The translations under genes were made by a program, and so were the position numbers. The notes beneath the pieces were generated by a model, which did no database searches, was not told the origin of the DNA, and worked only from the letters and a program-made list of their open reading frames with translations. From JAHWJR01 sp035942035 (GTDB taxonomy: Bacteria > Actinomycetota > Acidimicrobiia > Acidimicrobiales > CADCSY01), in assembly GCA_035942035.1 (NCBI GenBank), contig DASZDK010000077.1, positions 1 to 36,386 on the forward strand: a stretch of 36,386 nt of DNA. The letters are read 5' to 3'. Of this stretch, positions 1 through 8,369 are shown piece by piece (positions within the stretch are counted from its first letter, which is position 1; every line of letters begins with the position of its first letter).

Positions 1-51
1 TGAGCGGCGCAGAGGGGAACGCTTGGGACGGCTGTCCCAGCTGCATGGGGG

Positions 52-1818
52 GTGTGTGTGGACAGTCCTGTGGTGCGACGTGTACCTCGCCCGTCGCCTG
101 CGGCGCTGGAAGTTTCTGAGGGCGCCCCTCGCCCCATCGACGGCTGGTCGGACGATCCCCGGTGGTATCAGCAGGCGGTGTTCTACGAGGTCTTCGTGTC
201 CGGCTTCTACGACGCCAACAACGACGGCATCGGCGACTTAAAGGGCCTGATCGCCAAGCTGGACTACCTGCAGTGGCTTGGGGTCGACTGCCTGTGGCTC
301 CTGCCCTTCTACCAGTCCCCCCTACGGGACGGCGGGTACGACATCTCTGACTTCTACACCGTGCTTCCTGCCTACGGTGATCTCGACGACGCCCGCCGCC
401 TCGTCGAGGAGGCCCATCGGCGGGGCATCCGCGTCATCGCCGACCTGGTCATGAACCACACCAGCGAGGAACATCCCTGGTTCCAGGAGTCGCGTCAGGA
501 CCGCGTCAACCCCAAGGCCGACTGGTACGTCTGGGCCGACCACGACCGAGGTTGGCCGGAGGCCCGCGTCATCTTCGTCGATACCGAGCGGTCCAACTGG
601 GCCTGGGACAGCCAGCGCCAGCAGTACTACTGGCACCGCTTCTTCAGCTTCCAGCCCGACCTCAATTACGCCAACGTCGAGGTGCAGCAGGCCATGCTCG
701 ACGTCGTCACCTTCTGGTTGGAGATCGGGCTTGACGGGCTCCGCCTCGACGCCGTTCCCTACCTGTGCGAGCGCGACGGCACCAACGGCGAGAACCTGCC
801 GGAGACCCACGCCTTCCTCAAGCGGCTCCGCGCCGAGGTGGACGCCTCGTTCCCCGGGCGGGTGCTGCTGGCCGAGGCGAACCAGTGGCCGGCCGACGTG
901 GTCGACTACTTCGGCGACGGTGACGAGTGCCACATGTGCTTCCACTTCCCCCTCATGCCCCGCATGTTCATGGCCGTGCGGCGCAACGAGCGCTTCCCGA
1001 TCTCCGACATCCTCGCCCAGACGCCCGCCATCCCCGAGGGTTGTCAGTGGGGCGTCTTCCTCCGCAACCACGACGAGCTCACCCTCGAGATGGTGACCTC
1101 GGACGAGAGGGACTTCATGTACGCGCAGTACGCCAGTGACCCGCTGATGCGTTGCAACGTGGGGATCGGGCGCCGGCTCGCCCCGCTGGTGGAGAAGAAC
1201 TGGCCGGTCGCCCAACTGTTGCACGCCATGCTCCTCTCGCTGCCGGGCAGCCCCGTGCTGTACTACGGCGACGAGATCGCCATGGGCGACAACATCTACC
1301 TGGGCGACCGCGATGGTGTCCGTACGCCCATGCAATGGACTCCCGACCGCAACGCCGGGTTCAGCGCCGCCGACTTCGCGCAGCTATACCTCCCACCCCT
1401 GGTCGATCCGGTCTACGGCTACCAGGCGGTCAACGTCGAGGCTCAACAGCGCGACCCCAGCTCGTTCCTCCACTGGGTGCGGCGGCTCTTGCAGGTGCGA
1501 AAGCAGCACCATGACGTGTTCGGCAGGGGTTCGTTGACGTTGCTGGAGGTCGAGAACCGGGCCGTGCTCGCCTACGTCCGCCAGCTGGGCGACGAAGTGA
1601 TGCTGTGCGTGAACAACCTGAGCAGCGTGGCCCAACCGGCTGAACTGGCCCTCCAGGACTTCGTAGGGAGGGTTCCGGTCGAGCGTCTCGGCAAAACGCC
1701 TTTCCCCCCAGTGCACGAGGGGCCCTATGTGGTCACCCTGCCCGCTCACGCCTTCTTCTGGTTCAGGTTGGAGAGTGCTGAGGGCCAACCTGGGCAAGGA
1801 GTGAACAATGGTCGCTGA
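52..1818 (+). CDS. treS: Trehalose synthase (maltose alpha-D-glucosyltransferase), GH13
   Basis: Predicted to interconvert trehalose and maltose in the cytoplasm, linking trehalose to the maltose-1-phosphate/glycogen route. The 588-residue protein begins its conserved part at about residue 36 (PRWYQQAVFYEVFV) and has the GH13 TIM-barrel signatures: MNHTS (134-138), nucleophile D233 in DGLRLDAVPYL, acid/base E275 in LLAEANQWP and D341 in FLRNHDELT. The AEANQWP motif and the length near 590 are typical of TreS rather than of alpha-amylase. The start is uncertain: the frame opens after an in-frame TGA at 1-3 and offers GTG codons at 52, 58, 67 and 70 but no ATG. GGGG at 47-50 is the only weak ribosome-site candidate. 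The 3' end overlaps glgB by 11 nt, so the two are probably one operon. Actinobacterial TreS is often fused to maltokinase; here it is not. Confidence 0.93.
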   Translation: MCVDSPVVRRVPRPSPAALEVSEGAPRPIDGWSDDPRWYQQAVFYEVFVSGFYDANNDGIGDLKGLIAKLDYLQWLGVDCLWLLPFYQSPLRDGGYDISDFYTVLPAYGDLDDARRLVEEAHRRGIRVIADLVMNHTSEEHPWFQESRQDRVNPKADWYVWADHDRGWPEARVIFVDTERSNWAWDSQRQQYYWHRFFSFQPDLNYANVEVQQAMLDVVTFWLEIGLDGLRLDAVPYLCERDGTNGENLPETHAFLKRLRAEVDASFPGRVLLAEANQWPADVVDYFGDGDECHMCFHFPLMPRMFMAVRRNERFPISDILAQTPAIPEGCQWGVFLRNHDELTLEMVTSDERDFMYAQYASDPLMRCNVGIGRRLAPLVEKNWPVAQLLHAMLLSLPGSPVLYYGDEIAMGDNIYLGDRDGVRTPMQWTPDRNAGFSAADFAQLYLPPLVDPVYGYQAVNVEAQQRDPSSFLHWVRRLLQVRKQHHDVFGRGSLTLLEVENRAVLAYVRQLGDEVMLCVNNLSSVAQPAELALQDFVGRVPVERLGKTPFPPVHEGPYVVTLPAHAFFWFRLESAEGQPGQGVNNGR

Positions 1819-4012
1819 CGAGCAGGGTGCTCCTCCGCCCCGCCCCATCGATCTCGAGCGACTCCTCGCCGGCGAGCACAGCAACCCGCACCGCCTGCTC
1901 GGGCTCCACGACGGGCAGATCCGGGCGCTGCGCCCCGATGCCGTCGCCTTGCGGGTGCTGTTGGCCGGCGGCGCCGAGATCGACATGGAGCGGACCCACG
2001 ACGCCGGCCTGTGGGTGGCAGAGGTGCCTGCTGCGCCGGCCGCCTACCGGTTCGAGATCCGACATGCCGGCGGCGCCGTGGTGATGGACGATCCCTATCG
2101 CTTCGAGCCCACGTTGGGCGAGCTCGACCTGCACCTGCTGGGTGAGGGCAAGCACCGCCGGCTCTGGCAGGTGCTGGGAGCTCATCCCCGCCAGGTCGAC
2201 GGCGTGACCGGTACGTCCTTTGCTGTCTGGGCGCCCAACGCCCGGTCGGTGCGGGTCGTGGGCGATTTCAACTCCTGGGACGGGCGTCTCCATCCCATGC
2301 GTTCGCTCGGGTCTTCCGGCATCTGGGAGTTGTTCCTCCCGAGCGTCGGCGCTGGGGCGCACTACAAGTTCGAGATCTTGACCGGCGCCGGCCATCTGAC
2401 GCTCAAGGCCGACCCCGTCGCCCTCGCCGCTTCGAAGCCCCCGGCTACCGACAGCATCGTGGCCGGCTCGTCCCACGAGTGGAGCGACGAGCAATGGCTG
2501 GCCCGGCGCGACTCCGAGACGAGGCTCGACCAGGCCGTCTCGATCTACGAGGTCCATCTCGGGTCGTGGAAGCGCGTCCTGGAGCAGGATCAGCGACCGC
2601 TCACCTACCGTGAGCTCGCTGAGGAGCTTCCCGCCTACGTCGCCGACCTGGGCTTCACGCACGTCGAGCTGATGCCGGTCGCCGAGCATCCCTTTGCCGG
2701 GTCCTGGGGGTATCAGGTGACCTCCTACTTCGCCCCGACGGCCCGATTCGGCTCGCCCGACGACTTTCGGGCGTTGGTCGACGCCCTCCATCGCCGGGGC
2801 ATCGGCGTGATCTTGGACTGGGTGCCGGGGCACTTCCCCAGGGACGATTGGGCCCTGGCCCGCTTCGACGGTACCGCCCTCTACGAGCACGAGGACCCCC
2901 GCATCGGGGCACACGAGGAGTGGGGCACGCTGGTGTTCAACTACGGGCGCCGGGAGGTCGCCAACTTCCTGGTCGCCAACGCCAGCTACTGGCTAGAGGA
3001 GTTCCATCTCGACGGCCTGCGGGTGGATGGTGTGGCCTCCATGCTCTACCTGGACTACGCCCGCAAGGAGGGCGAGTGGATCCCCAACCCGTCGGGCGGC
3101 CGGGAGAACTTCGAGGCAGTGGCCATGTTGCGCGAGCTCAACGAAGTGGTCCATGAGGCCCATCCCGGGGTCATGATGATCGCCGAGGAGTCGACTTCGT
3201 GGCCGGCGGTGTCCCGGCCGACCGATGTCGGCGGCCTCGGCTTCGGTTACAAGTGGAACATGGGCTGGATGCACGACACCCTGGAGTACTTCTCCCAGGA
3301 CCCGGTCCATCGCCGCTATCACCACGACGAGCTGACGTTTGGCCTGCTCTACGCGTTCACGGAGAACTTCGTCCTGCCCTTGTCCCACGACGAGGTGGTC
3401 CACGGGAAGGGCTCGTTGGTGGACAAGATGCCCGGCGACCGGTGGCAGAAGGCGGCCAACCTACGAGCGCTGCTGGGATGGATGTGGGCGCATCCCGGCA
3501 AGCAGATGCTCTTCATGGGCGGTGAGATCGCGCAGTCGGAGGAGTGGGATTACGACTCGAGCGTCGACTGGCACCTTCTCCAGTATCCCGAGCATTCCGG
3601 CGTGCAGACCCTTGTCCGCGAGCTCAACCGCTCTTACCGCTCGGAGCCCGCGCTGTGGGAGCGCGACTTCACGTCCGACGGCTTCCGGTGGTTGGATGCC
3701 AGTGACGTCGAGTCGAACGTGTTGTCATTCCTGCGCCTCTCGGCGGACGGGACACGTGTTGTCGTTTGCATCGCCAACCTCTCCCCGGTCTCCAGGTCCG
3801 CCTATCGCATCGGACTCCCGAGCGGCGGCCCTTGGAGGGAGCTCCTCAACACCGACGCCGAGCGGTTCGGGGGCGCAGGCACGGCGACCATGGACGGCCC
3901 AACTCTGGCCAGCGACGTCGGCCTGCACGGCTTCGACCATTCAGCGGAGCTGACCCTGCCACCGCTCGGTGTGGTGTGGCTGTGCCCCGGGGGCAATAGC
4001 GACACCACCTAG
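1808..4012 (+). CDS. glgB: 1,4-alpha-glucan branching enzyme GlgB, GH13
   Basis: Introduces alpha-1,6 branches into alpha-glucan during glycogen synthesis. The 734-residue protein has the two-part N-terminus usual for bacterial GlgB (an N1 module about 20-110 and a CBM48 module about 130-205 with WAPNARSVRVVGDFNSW), then the catalytic barrel: nucleophile D407 in DGLRVDGVASMLYLDY, acid/base E460 in MMIAEEST, D528 in LPLSHDEVVHGK. Its length matches the family. ATG at 1808 lies inside the end of treS, preceded by AAGGAG at 1797-1802, so translation is likely coupled to treS. The pairing fits the TreS-maltokinase-GlgE-GlgB alpha-glucan pathway known in actinobacteria, but maltokinase and GlgE are not in this window and may lie to the left. 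Function is confident; membership of the GlgE pathway is inference. Confidence 0.96.
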   Translation: MVADEQGAPPPRPIDLERLLAGEHSNPHRLLGLHDGQIRALRPDAVALRVLLAGGAEIDMERTHDAGLWVAEVPAAPAAYRFEIRHAGGAVVMDDPYRFEPTLGELDLHLLGEGKHRRLWQVLGAHPRQVDGVTGTSFAVWAPNARSVRVVGDFNSWDGRLHPMRSLGSSGIWELFLPSVGAGAHYKFEILTGAGHLTLKADPVALAASKPPATDSIVAGSSHEWSDEQWLARRDSETRLDQAVSIYEVHLGSWKRVLEQDQRPLTYRELAEELPAYVADLGFTHVELMPVAEHPFAGSWGYQVTSYFAPTARFGSPDDFRALVDALHRRGIGVILDWVPGHFPRDDWALARFDGTALYEHEDPRIGAHEEWGTLVFNYGRREVANFLVANASYWLEEFHLDGLRVDGVASMLYLDYARKEGEWIPNPSGGRENFEAVAMLRELNEVVHEAHPGVMMIAEESTSWPAVSRPTDVGGLGFGYKWNMGWMHDTLEYFSQDPVHRRYHHDELTFGLLYAFTENFVLPLSHDEVVHGKGSLVDKMPGDRWQKAANLRALLGWMWAHPGKQMLFMGGEIAQSEEWDYDSSVDWHLLQYPEHSGVQTLVRELNRSYRSEPALWERDFTSDGFRWLDASDVESNVLSFLRLSADGTRVVVCIANLSPVSRSAYRIGLPSGGPWRELLNTDAERFGGAGTATMDGPTLASDVGLHGFDHSAELTLPPLGVVWLCPGGNSDTT

Positions 4013-4061
4013 GTCGTTCTCGGGCTGTTCACACCGGGAAGTGCTCCCCGGCCCCGCCGGG

Positions 4062-4397
4062 ATGGCGCCGGCAAAAGACCGTGTACTCGACCGCCAGCCC
4101 CACCACCCCAGAGGCTCCGACGCCGTCAAGCACGCGCCCGGCGCTCGCATCATCGTTTCGCTGCGGGCCGATGGGGAGAGGCGCACGGTCGCCCTGGAAG
4201 TGCACGACGACGGTCCCGGCTTCGATGTCGGGGCCGTGACATCCTCGGGCGGCCTCCAGAACATGGCCGACCGGATCGATGCCCTGGGCGGAGTCTTGTC
4301 GGTGGAAAGCGTGCTTGGTGGCGGGACTTGGATTCGTGCCGAGGTGGAGGAGATGGCCGAGGTCACGGACATCAGTAGTCGGGAAGCGACTCCTTGA
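4062..4397 (+). pseudogene. Truncated sensor histidine kinase, ATPase-domain remnant
   Basis: From 4119 the frame reads like the last part of a NarL-partner histidine kinase: N-box DAVKHAPGARIIVSL, G1 box DDGPGFD, then GGLQNMADRIDALGG and G2 box GGGTWI. This is the ATP-binding (HATPase_c) domain only. No dimerisation/His-phosphorylation helix, sensor or membrane segment lies upstream: the stretch from the end of glgB (4012) to 4118 does not resemble a kinase in any frame. ATG at 4062 opens a 111-residue frame. The 3' end overlaps the convergent response-regulator gene by 26 nt, whereas intact kinase/regulator pairs normally run in the same direction. It is probably the tail of a deleted or rearranged kinase and cannot autophosphorylate alone. 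It could still be expressed as a stand-alone ATPase domain, but there is no clear ribosome site. Confidence 0.72.
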
Positions 4398-5039
4398 GGT
4401 ACACCAGAACGGCGGCCACCCGTCGGTTGACGTCTGACTCTTCGGGTAATGCCAGCTTCGAGAAGACGACGGCGATCCGTTTCTCCACCGTGCCGACGGC
4501 GAGCGAAAGCTGCGAGGCGATCCCGCTGTTGCTCTTTCCCTCTGCCATCAACCTCAGCACGGCCAGCTCGCCTGCGCTGAGCTCGGACACTGGCGACCCT
4601 GGTTTCTTCGATCGGCGGTCGAGGAGCGTCTGAAGGATGCGAGATCAAGCACGGAGCCACCGGCGGCCACCTCGCGCAGCGCCCTCACGAGCTGGTCGAC
4701 ATCGCCCACGCGGACCTTGTGGAGATATCCGTATCCAGCGACGCCGCGCTCGAGCAGAGCCCAGACATAGCCCTCGTCTTCGTGCTGACTGAGAACCATC
4801 ACCCCGGTATCGGGCAGTTCGCGCTTGATGACATGGGCGGCGTCGATGCCCTCCATGGAATGGGTGGGAGGCATCTTGATGTCCATGAGCACGACATCCG
4901 GCTGGAGCCGCCTGGTCTCGGCGAGAACGCTGTCGTAATCGGAGGCTTGTCCGACGACGTCGACGCCCGGCACCTCATCGAGAAGGCGTTTCGTCCCTTC
5001 GCGCATCAGGTACTGGTCCTCAGCGATCAAGACCCTCAA
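4372..5039 (-). pseudogene. NarL/FixJ-type response regulator, one frameshift
   Basis: DNA-binding transcription regulator of a two-component system. The 5' part (5039 down to about 4640) encodes a receiver domain: acidic pocket E7/D8, phospho-acceptor D53 in VVLMDIKMPP, and the GYLHKVRVGDVDQLVRAL stretch typical of the family. The 3' part (about 4637 down to 4372) continues one frame over with a LuxR-type helix-turn-helix: ELSAGELAVLRLMAEGKSN, then GTVEKRIAVVFSKL. Restoring one base near 4637-4641 (GCATCC read as GCAATCC) gives one continuous 222-residue protein joined as SVLDLAILQTLLDRRSKKP, the normal linker. As written, the receiver frame runs on to a stop at 4554 and loses the DNA-binding domain. 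The cognate kinase appears only as a remnant at its 3' end. Decay and a sequencing error are both possible. Confidence 0.85.
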
Positions 5040-5141
5040 TCGGGACTCGCTCGATTCGGCCTAGGCGACGACGTTAGCGACGGTGACGGCGTGACCCGCT
5101 GAAACGGTGGGTCGCTGTCGCCAGCTTGTTGGGGATTCGGA

Positions 5142-5540
5142 TCATGTGGAGAGCGGCGGTCGCACCCGCAGGGCGGTGTGACGTGCGAGGACGTCGAAAT
5201 CCGTGTCGGTGTGCAGCACCGGGACGTCGATGCGAATGGCGAGTGCTGCAATGAGGCAGTCGATCAACTTCCGGACGGTCTCACCCCTGCGGCGACAGGC
5301 GCGGTACAGCGTCGCTGCCTGCTCGTAGTCCGCCGGCTGCGTTGCCACCACCGACGCCCTCGCCAGCAGCCGGCGCAAGTCGTGAAGATGGCGTTCGTCT
5401 CGGGCGCCGGCGAGGAGCTCCATGCGGATCGGTCCACACGTAGTGATGTCCCCGTCGAGCAGCTGGTCCACCTCGGCACAAACTGCAGTGCCGGTGTCAC
5501 GAAGGAACTCCACCCACGCCGAGGTGTCGACGAGGATCAC
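5142..5540 (-). CDS. vapC: VapC-type PIN-domain ribonuclease toxin
   Basis: Type II toxin of the VapC family, expected to be a Mg2+-dependent RNase cleaving tRNA or rRNA and held inactive by the preceding antitoxin. The 132-residue protein has the four acidic PIN positions: D5 in MILVDTSAW, E41 in IRMELLAG, D94 in KLIDCLIAALA, and D112/D114 in HTDTDFDVLARH. Length is typical and the active site looks complete, so the toxin is probably functional. ATG at 5540 overlaps the vapB stop by 4 nt, which indicates translational coupling. Target RNA cannot be read from the sequence. Confidence 0.92.
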   Translation of the reverse strand: MILVDTSAWVEFLRDTGTAVCAEVDQLLDGDITTCGPIRMELLAGARDERHLHDLRRLLARASVVATQPADYEQAATLYRACRRRGETVRKLIDCLIAALAIRIDVPVLHTDTDFDVLARHTALRVRPPLST

Positions 5541-5740
5541 CCGGCGCGGGTGGTGCGCATCTCGTCGAGATCGCCGTCCCAGCCTGAGCCACGAAGCCGG
5601 CGAGCGGCGTCGACGTCGAGGGGCTCAGCCGCCACGGTACGCAGCGCGAGATTGACCGCAGCCCGCTTGGACGACAGGTGGTACCGCTCCATGACGGCCC
5701 GGCAGGCCTCCTCGTCGATGTCAATGTTGGTTCGAGCCAT
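5537..5740 (-). CDS. vapB: VapB-family antitoxin (PF09957-like)
   Basis: A 67-residue antitoxin starting MARTNIDIDEEACRAVMERY, the N-terminus typical of the VapB_antitoxin (DUF2191) family, followed by KRAAVNLALRTV and the toxin-binding tail RGSGWDGDLDEMRTTRAG. The N-terminal half should be a ribbon-helix-helix DNA-binding dimer that represses its own operon; the GW-GDLDEMR tail should fit into the toxin cleft. The frame is open upstream to 5797, but the conserved start and the upstream repeats favour ATG at 5740. There is no Shine-Dalgarno sequence; TATCGT lies exactly 7-12 nt before the ATG, which suggests a leaderless transcript. It is followed by vapC with a 4-nt overlap. Confidence 0.9.
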   Translation of the reverse strand: MARTNIDIDEEACRAVMERYHLSSKRAAVNLALRTVAAEPLDVDAARRLRGSGWDGDLDEMRTTRAG

Positions 5741-5760
5741 ACACCAACGATACACCGACG
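5739..5760 (-). promoter_or_regulatory. Two 11-bp direct repeats at the vapBC start: operator/promoter
   Basis: On the minus strand CGTCGGTGTAT is followed directly by CGTTGGTGTAT, differing at one base, and the second copy ends inside the vapB ATG. The one-turn spacing fits side-by-side binding of ribbon-helix-helix dimers. TATCGT (5752-5747) matches the actinobacterial -10 pattern TANNNT and would start transcription at the A of the ATG. No convincing -35 is visible. Repeats are seen directly; the regulatory role is inferred. Confidence 0.5.
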
Positions 5761-5899
5761 CCGACCCCCCCTCGCCATGGCGCTCGCATCGTCGCACACG
5801 CCGAAAAGCGGCGCTCAGGCGGTGCGCTCGACCTGGCCCAACTGCCGAGAGCCGGGTCCGGTGCCACCCCGGTGCCTGGATCGGCCCGGTGGCGAGCCG

Positions 5900-6351
5900 T
5901 CAAGGCAGATCTTTGTGACGACCGGGTGCCAGCACCTCGACGCTGACGCCGAGTACCCGGTAGCTCTCCAGTGCCCGACGATCGAGCGTCGCCAGTGCGA
6001 GCCCGTGCTCGACCGCTGTGGCGCCGACCAAGGCGTCGTACACGGAGCCGCCGGCGATCTGGCCCTCGCCGAAGCGGGCGAGCAGCTCGGTGGCGCCCTC
6101 GGGCGACAGGAACCGGCTCTCGCGGAAGTTCGCCGTTATGAAGCGGGCGACGACGGCGGGGGGACGCCGAGTCGGCGGAGGCAATCGCGTGAGGACCGAG
6201 AAGGTCTCGAACGCGGCGTGACCGGCCAATCCCAGTCGTCGACGGTCGAGGCTCTCGATGGTCGACGGAGGGACTCGTGATCGCCGACCACCAGGGCCAC
6301 GGCCTCGCTCGTGTCGACGAGGATGTCGGGCCCCCTACCGGTGATCGGCAT
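5900..6351 (-). pseudogene. vapC: Second VapC PIN-domain toxin, one frameshift
   Basis: The start (ATG 6351) reads MPITGRGPDILVDTSEAVAL with PIN aspartate D13, then loses frame after GDHES. The rest continues one frame over from about 6266 to 5900: PSTIESLDRRRLGLAGHAAF, then ETFSVLTRLP, GSVYDALVGATAVEHG and LATLDRRALESYRVLGV, supplying the remaining acidic residues. One extra base near 6266-6273 (for example CTCC to CTCCC) restores a 150-residue VapC of normal length. As written the toxin is split and dead. It overlaps its antitoxin gene by 17 nt. Inactivated toxins beside live antitoxins do occur, but the homopolymer context and similar breaks elsewhere in the window make a sequencing error at least as likely. 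Confidence 0.82.
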
Positions 6352-6583
6352 CGCGCAGCGCCTCGACCTCGTCGCTGCTGATGGAGATGCCTGACGGCGG
6401 AATCACGAGCCGCCCGTCATGTTCCTCGACGCTCTCGGCAGTGACGGGCTCGACCCGGAGGGCGGTCCCGTCGGCGCTGAGCTCGACCTCGCCCGGTCGC
6501 AGCCCGAGCCGGTCCCGCAGCGGCTTGGGGATCACCAGCCTTCCTGCCTTGTCGATGGTTGCCGCATACCATGAAATTACCAA
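6335..6583 (-). CDS. vapB: AbrB/MazE-type (SpoVT-AbrB fold) antitoxin
   Basis: Swapped-hairpin AbrB-type DNA-binding antitoxin for the PIN toxin that follows. The core reads YAATIDKAGRLVIPKPLRDR, then LGLRPGEVELSADGTALRVEP, the standard AbrB motif, and ends in a toxin-neutralising tail about 25 residues long (DGRLVIPPSGISISSDEVEA). The start is unclear: TTG at 6583 or GTG at 6592 are in frame and the frame is open to 6637. An ATG at 6572-6570 is out of frame, but removing one G from ATGGTATG would give MYAATIDKAGR, which is how relatives usually start, so another one-base error is possible. The antitoxin class differs from the neighbouring vapBC pair, so the two modules are not a simple tandem duplication. 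Confidence 0.82.
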   Translation of the reverse strand: MVISWYAATIDKAGRLVIPKPLRDRLGLRPGEVELSADGTALRVEPVTAESVEEHDGRLVIPPSGISISSDEVEALRDADHR

Positions 6584-6867
6584 TCCGAGCACGGCTCGCC
6601 CCCTTCCCGTCTGGGTCCGGCTGCACAAGGCGTTCACGTCCCTGCGGTCCCGCCTGGCCGCCGGCTTCGATCCGCACCTCGACGCCCACCGGCGGATCGA
6701 GCAGACCGGCGCCTGCTCGGTGACCTCTCACCGGCAAACCCTTGGTCCTCCTGATCTCGAGCGCGGTGCAGGCGCCCGGACGCGGGCGTGGCTGTCCGCC
6801 ACTTCGGAACCGGGCGGTGCCCCCGGACGTCTGACCTTGCGTCAGTACGCCACCGAGGGGAAATCCG

Positions 6868-7920
6868 ATGTCGCTGTATCGAGCCGTTGTGTCCGTGCTG
6901 GTCGTCACCGTCGCCTTGCTCGCCACCGGGCCGCCTGCAGAGGCCTGCGGCGGGTTGGTGGGGAGCAACGGCACGATCCAGCTGGTGAAGACCACGACGC
7001 TGGCGGCGTTCCATGACGGTGTCCAGCGCTACGTCACGTCGTTCGAGTTCAGCGGGGAGGGTGAGGAGCTCGGCTCCATTGTGCCGTTGCCCGCGGCCCC
7101 CACAGAGGTGGAGCGCGGCGGTGACTGGACGCTGCAACGCCTGGCCCGAGAGGTGGCGCCGGTGCCGCGAGAGGCGTTCCTGCGATCCTCGGACCAGGCA
7201 ACGGTGGCCGAGGGCGCCCGCGTACTCCTGGAGGCGGAGATCGACGCCCTCGACATCACCGTCCTCGAAGGCGGAGGCGACGAGGTCGGTGCATGGGCGG
7301 CAGCCAACGGCTTCTTCCTGACGCCCGACGCGCCCGAGGTGCTCGACTTCTACGCCGAGCGGAGCCCGATCTTCATGGCGGCGAAGTTCGACGCCTCGCG
7401 CGCCGCGGAGCTGGGCCAGACGAGCGGCGACGGCACGCCGATCATGCTCACCATCCCGACCGACCAGCCGTGGGTGCCCCTGCGGATCCTCGGCCTCGGC
7501 TTGGAGGGCGACCGGTCGGTGGAAGCCGATGTTTTCGTCCTCACCGACGACAAGCCGGAACTGCTTGCCGGTGGCCCGGGGCTCACCCTGGCCCGCGACG
7601 AGCCGGCGTCGACGCCCCTGCTCGACGACCTCCGCTCCGACAAGGGCATGGAGTGGCTGCCCGAGGACATGTGGCTCAGCTACCTCCAGCTCGAGGCCCC
7701 GGCCGGCGAGCTGGACTACGACCTCGCCATGTCCATCACCGAGGGACGCTCTCCCTCGCCCAGGGATGCCGGCATCGAGGTCCTGGGGGAAGCCGGGCGC
7801 ATCCTCCACGGGAGCGACCGGGCCTGGTGGCCCCTCTTCGCCGGACTCGGCGCCGGCGCGGGCATCGCCGTCATCGGGCGCCAGCGGTGGGCGGCGCAGA
7901 GAGCGGAGATGGCGACATGA
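6868..7920 (+). CDS. DUF2330 exported membrane-anchored protein
   Basis: A 350-residue protein of the DUF2330 family; biochemical function unknown. A signal peptide (about 1-26, SLYRAVVSVLVVTVALLAT) ends just before EACGG, the Cys-Gly-Gly that typically opens the mature part of this family. A long extracytoplasmic domain follows (IVPLPAAPTEVERGGDW; EAFLRSSDQ; PIMLTIPTDQPWVPLRILGL), and near the C-terminus a single membrane helix (WWPLFAGLGAGAGIAVIG) precedes a basic tail, so the bulk faces outside. ATG at 6868 is preceded by GAGGGG at 6855-6860 with good spacing. The stop overlaps the ATG of the cupredoxin gene (ATGA), so the two are translationally coupled and probably act in the same compartment. 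A redox or metal role is suggested only by that partner. Confidence 0.88.
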   Translation: MSLYRAVVSVLVVTVALLATGPPAEACGGLVGSNGTIQLVKTTTLAAFHDGVQRYVTSFEFSGEGEELGSIVPLPAAPTEVERGGDWTLQRLAREVAPVPREAFLRSSDQATVAEGARVLLEAEIDALDITVLEGGGDEVGAWAAANGFFLTPDAPEVLDFYAERSPIFMAAKFDASRAAELGQTSGDGTPIMLTIPTDQPWVPLRILGLGLEGDRSVEADVFVLTDDKPELLAGGPGLTLARDEPASTPLLDDLRSDKGMEWLPEDMWLSYLQLEAPAGELDYDLAMSITEGRSPSPRDAGIEVLGEAGRILHGSDRAWWPLFAGLGAGAGIAVIGRQRWAAQRAEMAT

Positions 7921-8369
7921 CGCGGCGGTTGGCCTTCGTCCCGATCGCCTTGGTCGCCGCTGCGGTCATCGCTGCGGCCGGTTACGCGGCCCTCCAGGCA
8001 GGCGCCTCCCCTGCTGACGGCGAGGCGCTCGGCCCCGGTGAGGTCTCCGTCGAGCTGGGCATCGAGCACAGCCGCTTCAGCTTCGGCCACCTCCAGGTGC
8101 GCCCGGGTACCACCGTGCGCTTCGACGTCCGCAACACCGACCCCATCGCCCATGAGCTGATCATCGGCGACGACGGTGTGCACCGGCGCCACGCCAGCGG
8201 CACCGAGCCGTTCCACCCACCCGTCGCCGGCGAGCTGTCGGTCGGGGCCCACGAGACAGGGTCGACGACCTACACCTTCGCCGAGCCCGGCACGGTGGTG
8301 TTCGCCTGCCACCTACCCGGTCATCTCGACTACGGGATGAAGGGCAACATCGTCGTCACCGACGACTGA
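7917..8369 (+). CDS. Secreted or membrane-anchored cupredoxin (type I blue copper)
   Basis: A 150-residue plastocyanin-like electron carrier or copper carrier. Residues 1-27 form a signal peptide or N-terminal anchor (RRLAFVPIALVAAAVIAAAG). The type I copper ligands are all present: H79 in IAHELIIG, C131 and H136 in FACHLPGH, and M141 in YGMKG. The spacing C-x4-H-x4-M is classical. Start ATG at 7917 overlaps the DUF2330 stop by 4 nt. A perfect 11-bp inverted repeat follows the stop directly. The partner is unknown; the coupled DUF2330 protein is the obvious candidate. The copper genes 1.3-3 kb downstream make a role in copper delivery or periplasmic electron transfer plausible. Confidence 0.9.
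   Translation: MTRRLAFVPIALVAAAVIAAAGYAALQAGASPADGEALGPGEVSVELGIEHSRFSFGHLQVRPGTTVRFDVRNTDPIAHELIIGDDGVHRRHASGTEPFHPPVAGELSVGAHETGSTTYTFAEPGTVVFACHLPGHLDYGMKGNIVVTDD

Noticed and set aside
6638..6867. Possible gene between the second antitoxin and DUF2330
   Set aside because: No frame shows conserved-looking protein, ribosome site or bias; treated as a divergent promoter region.
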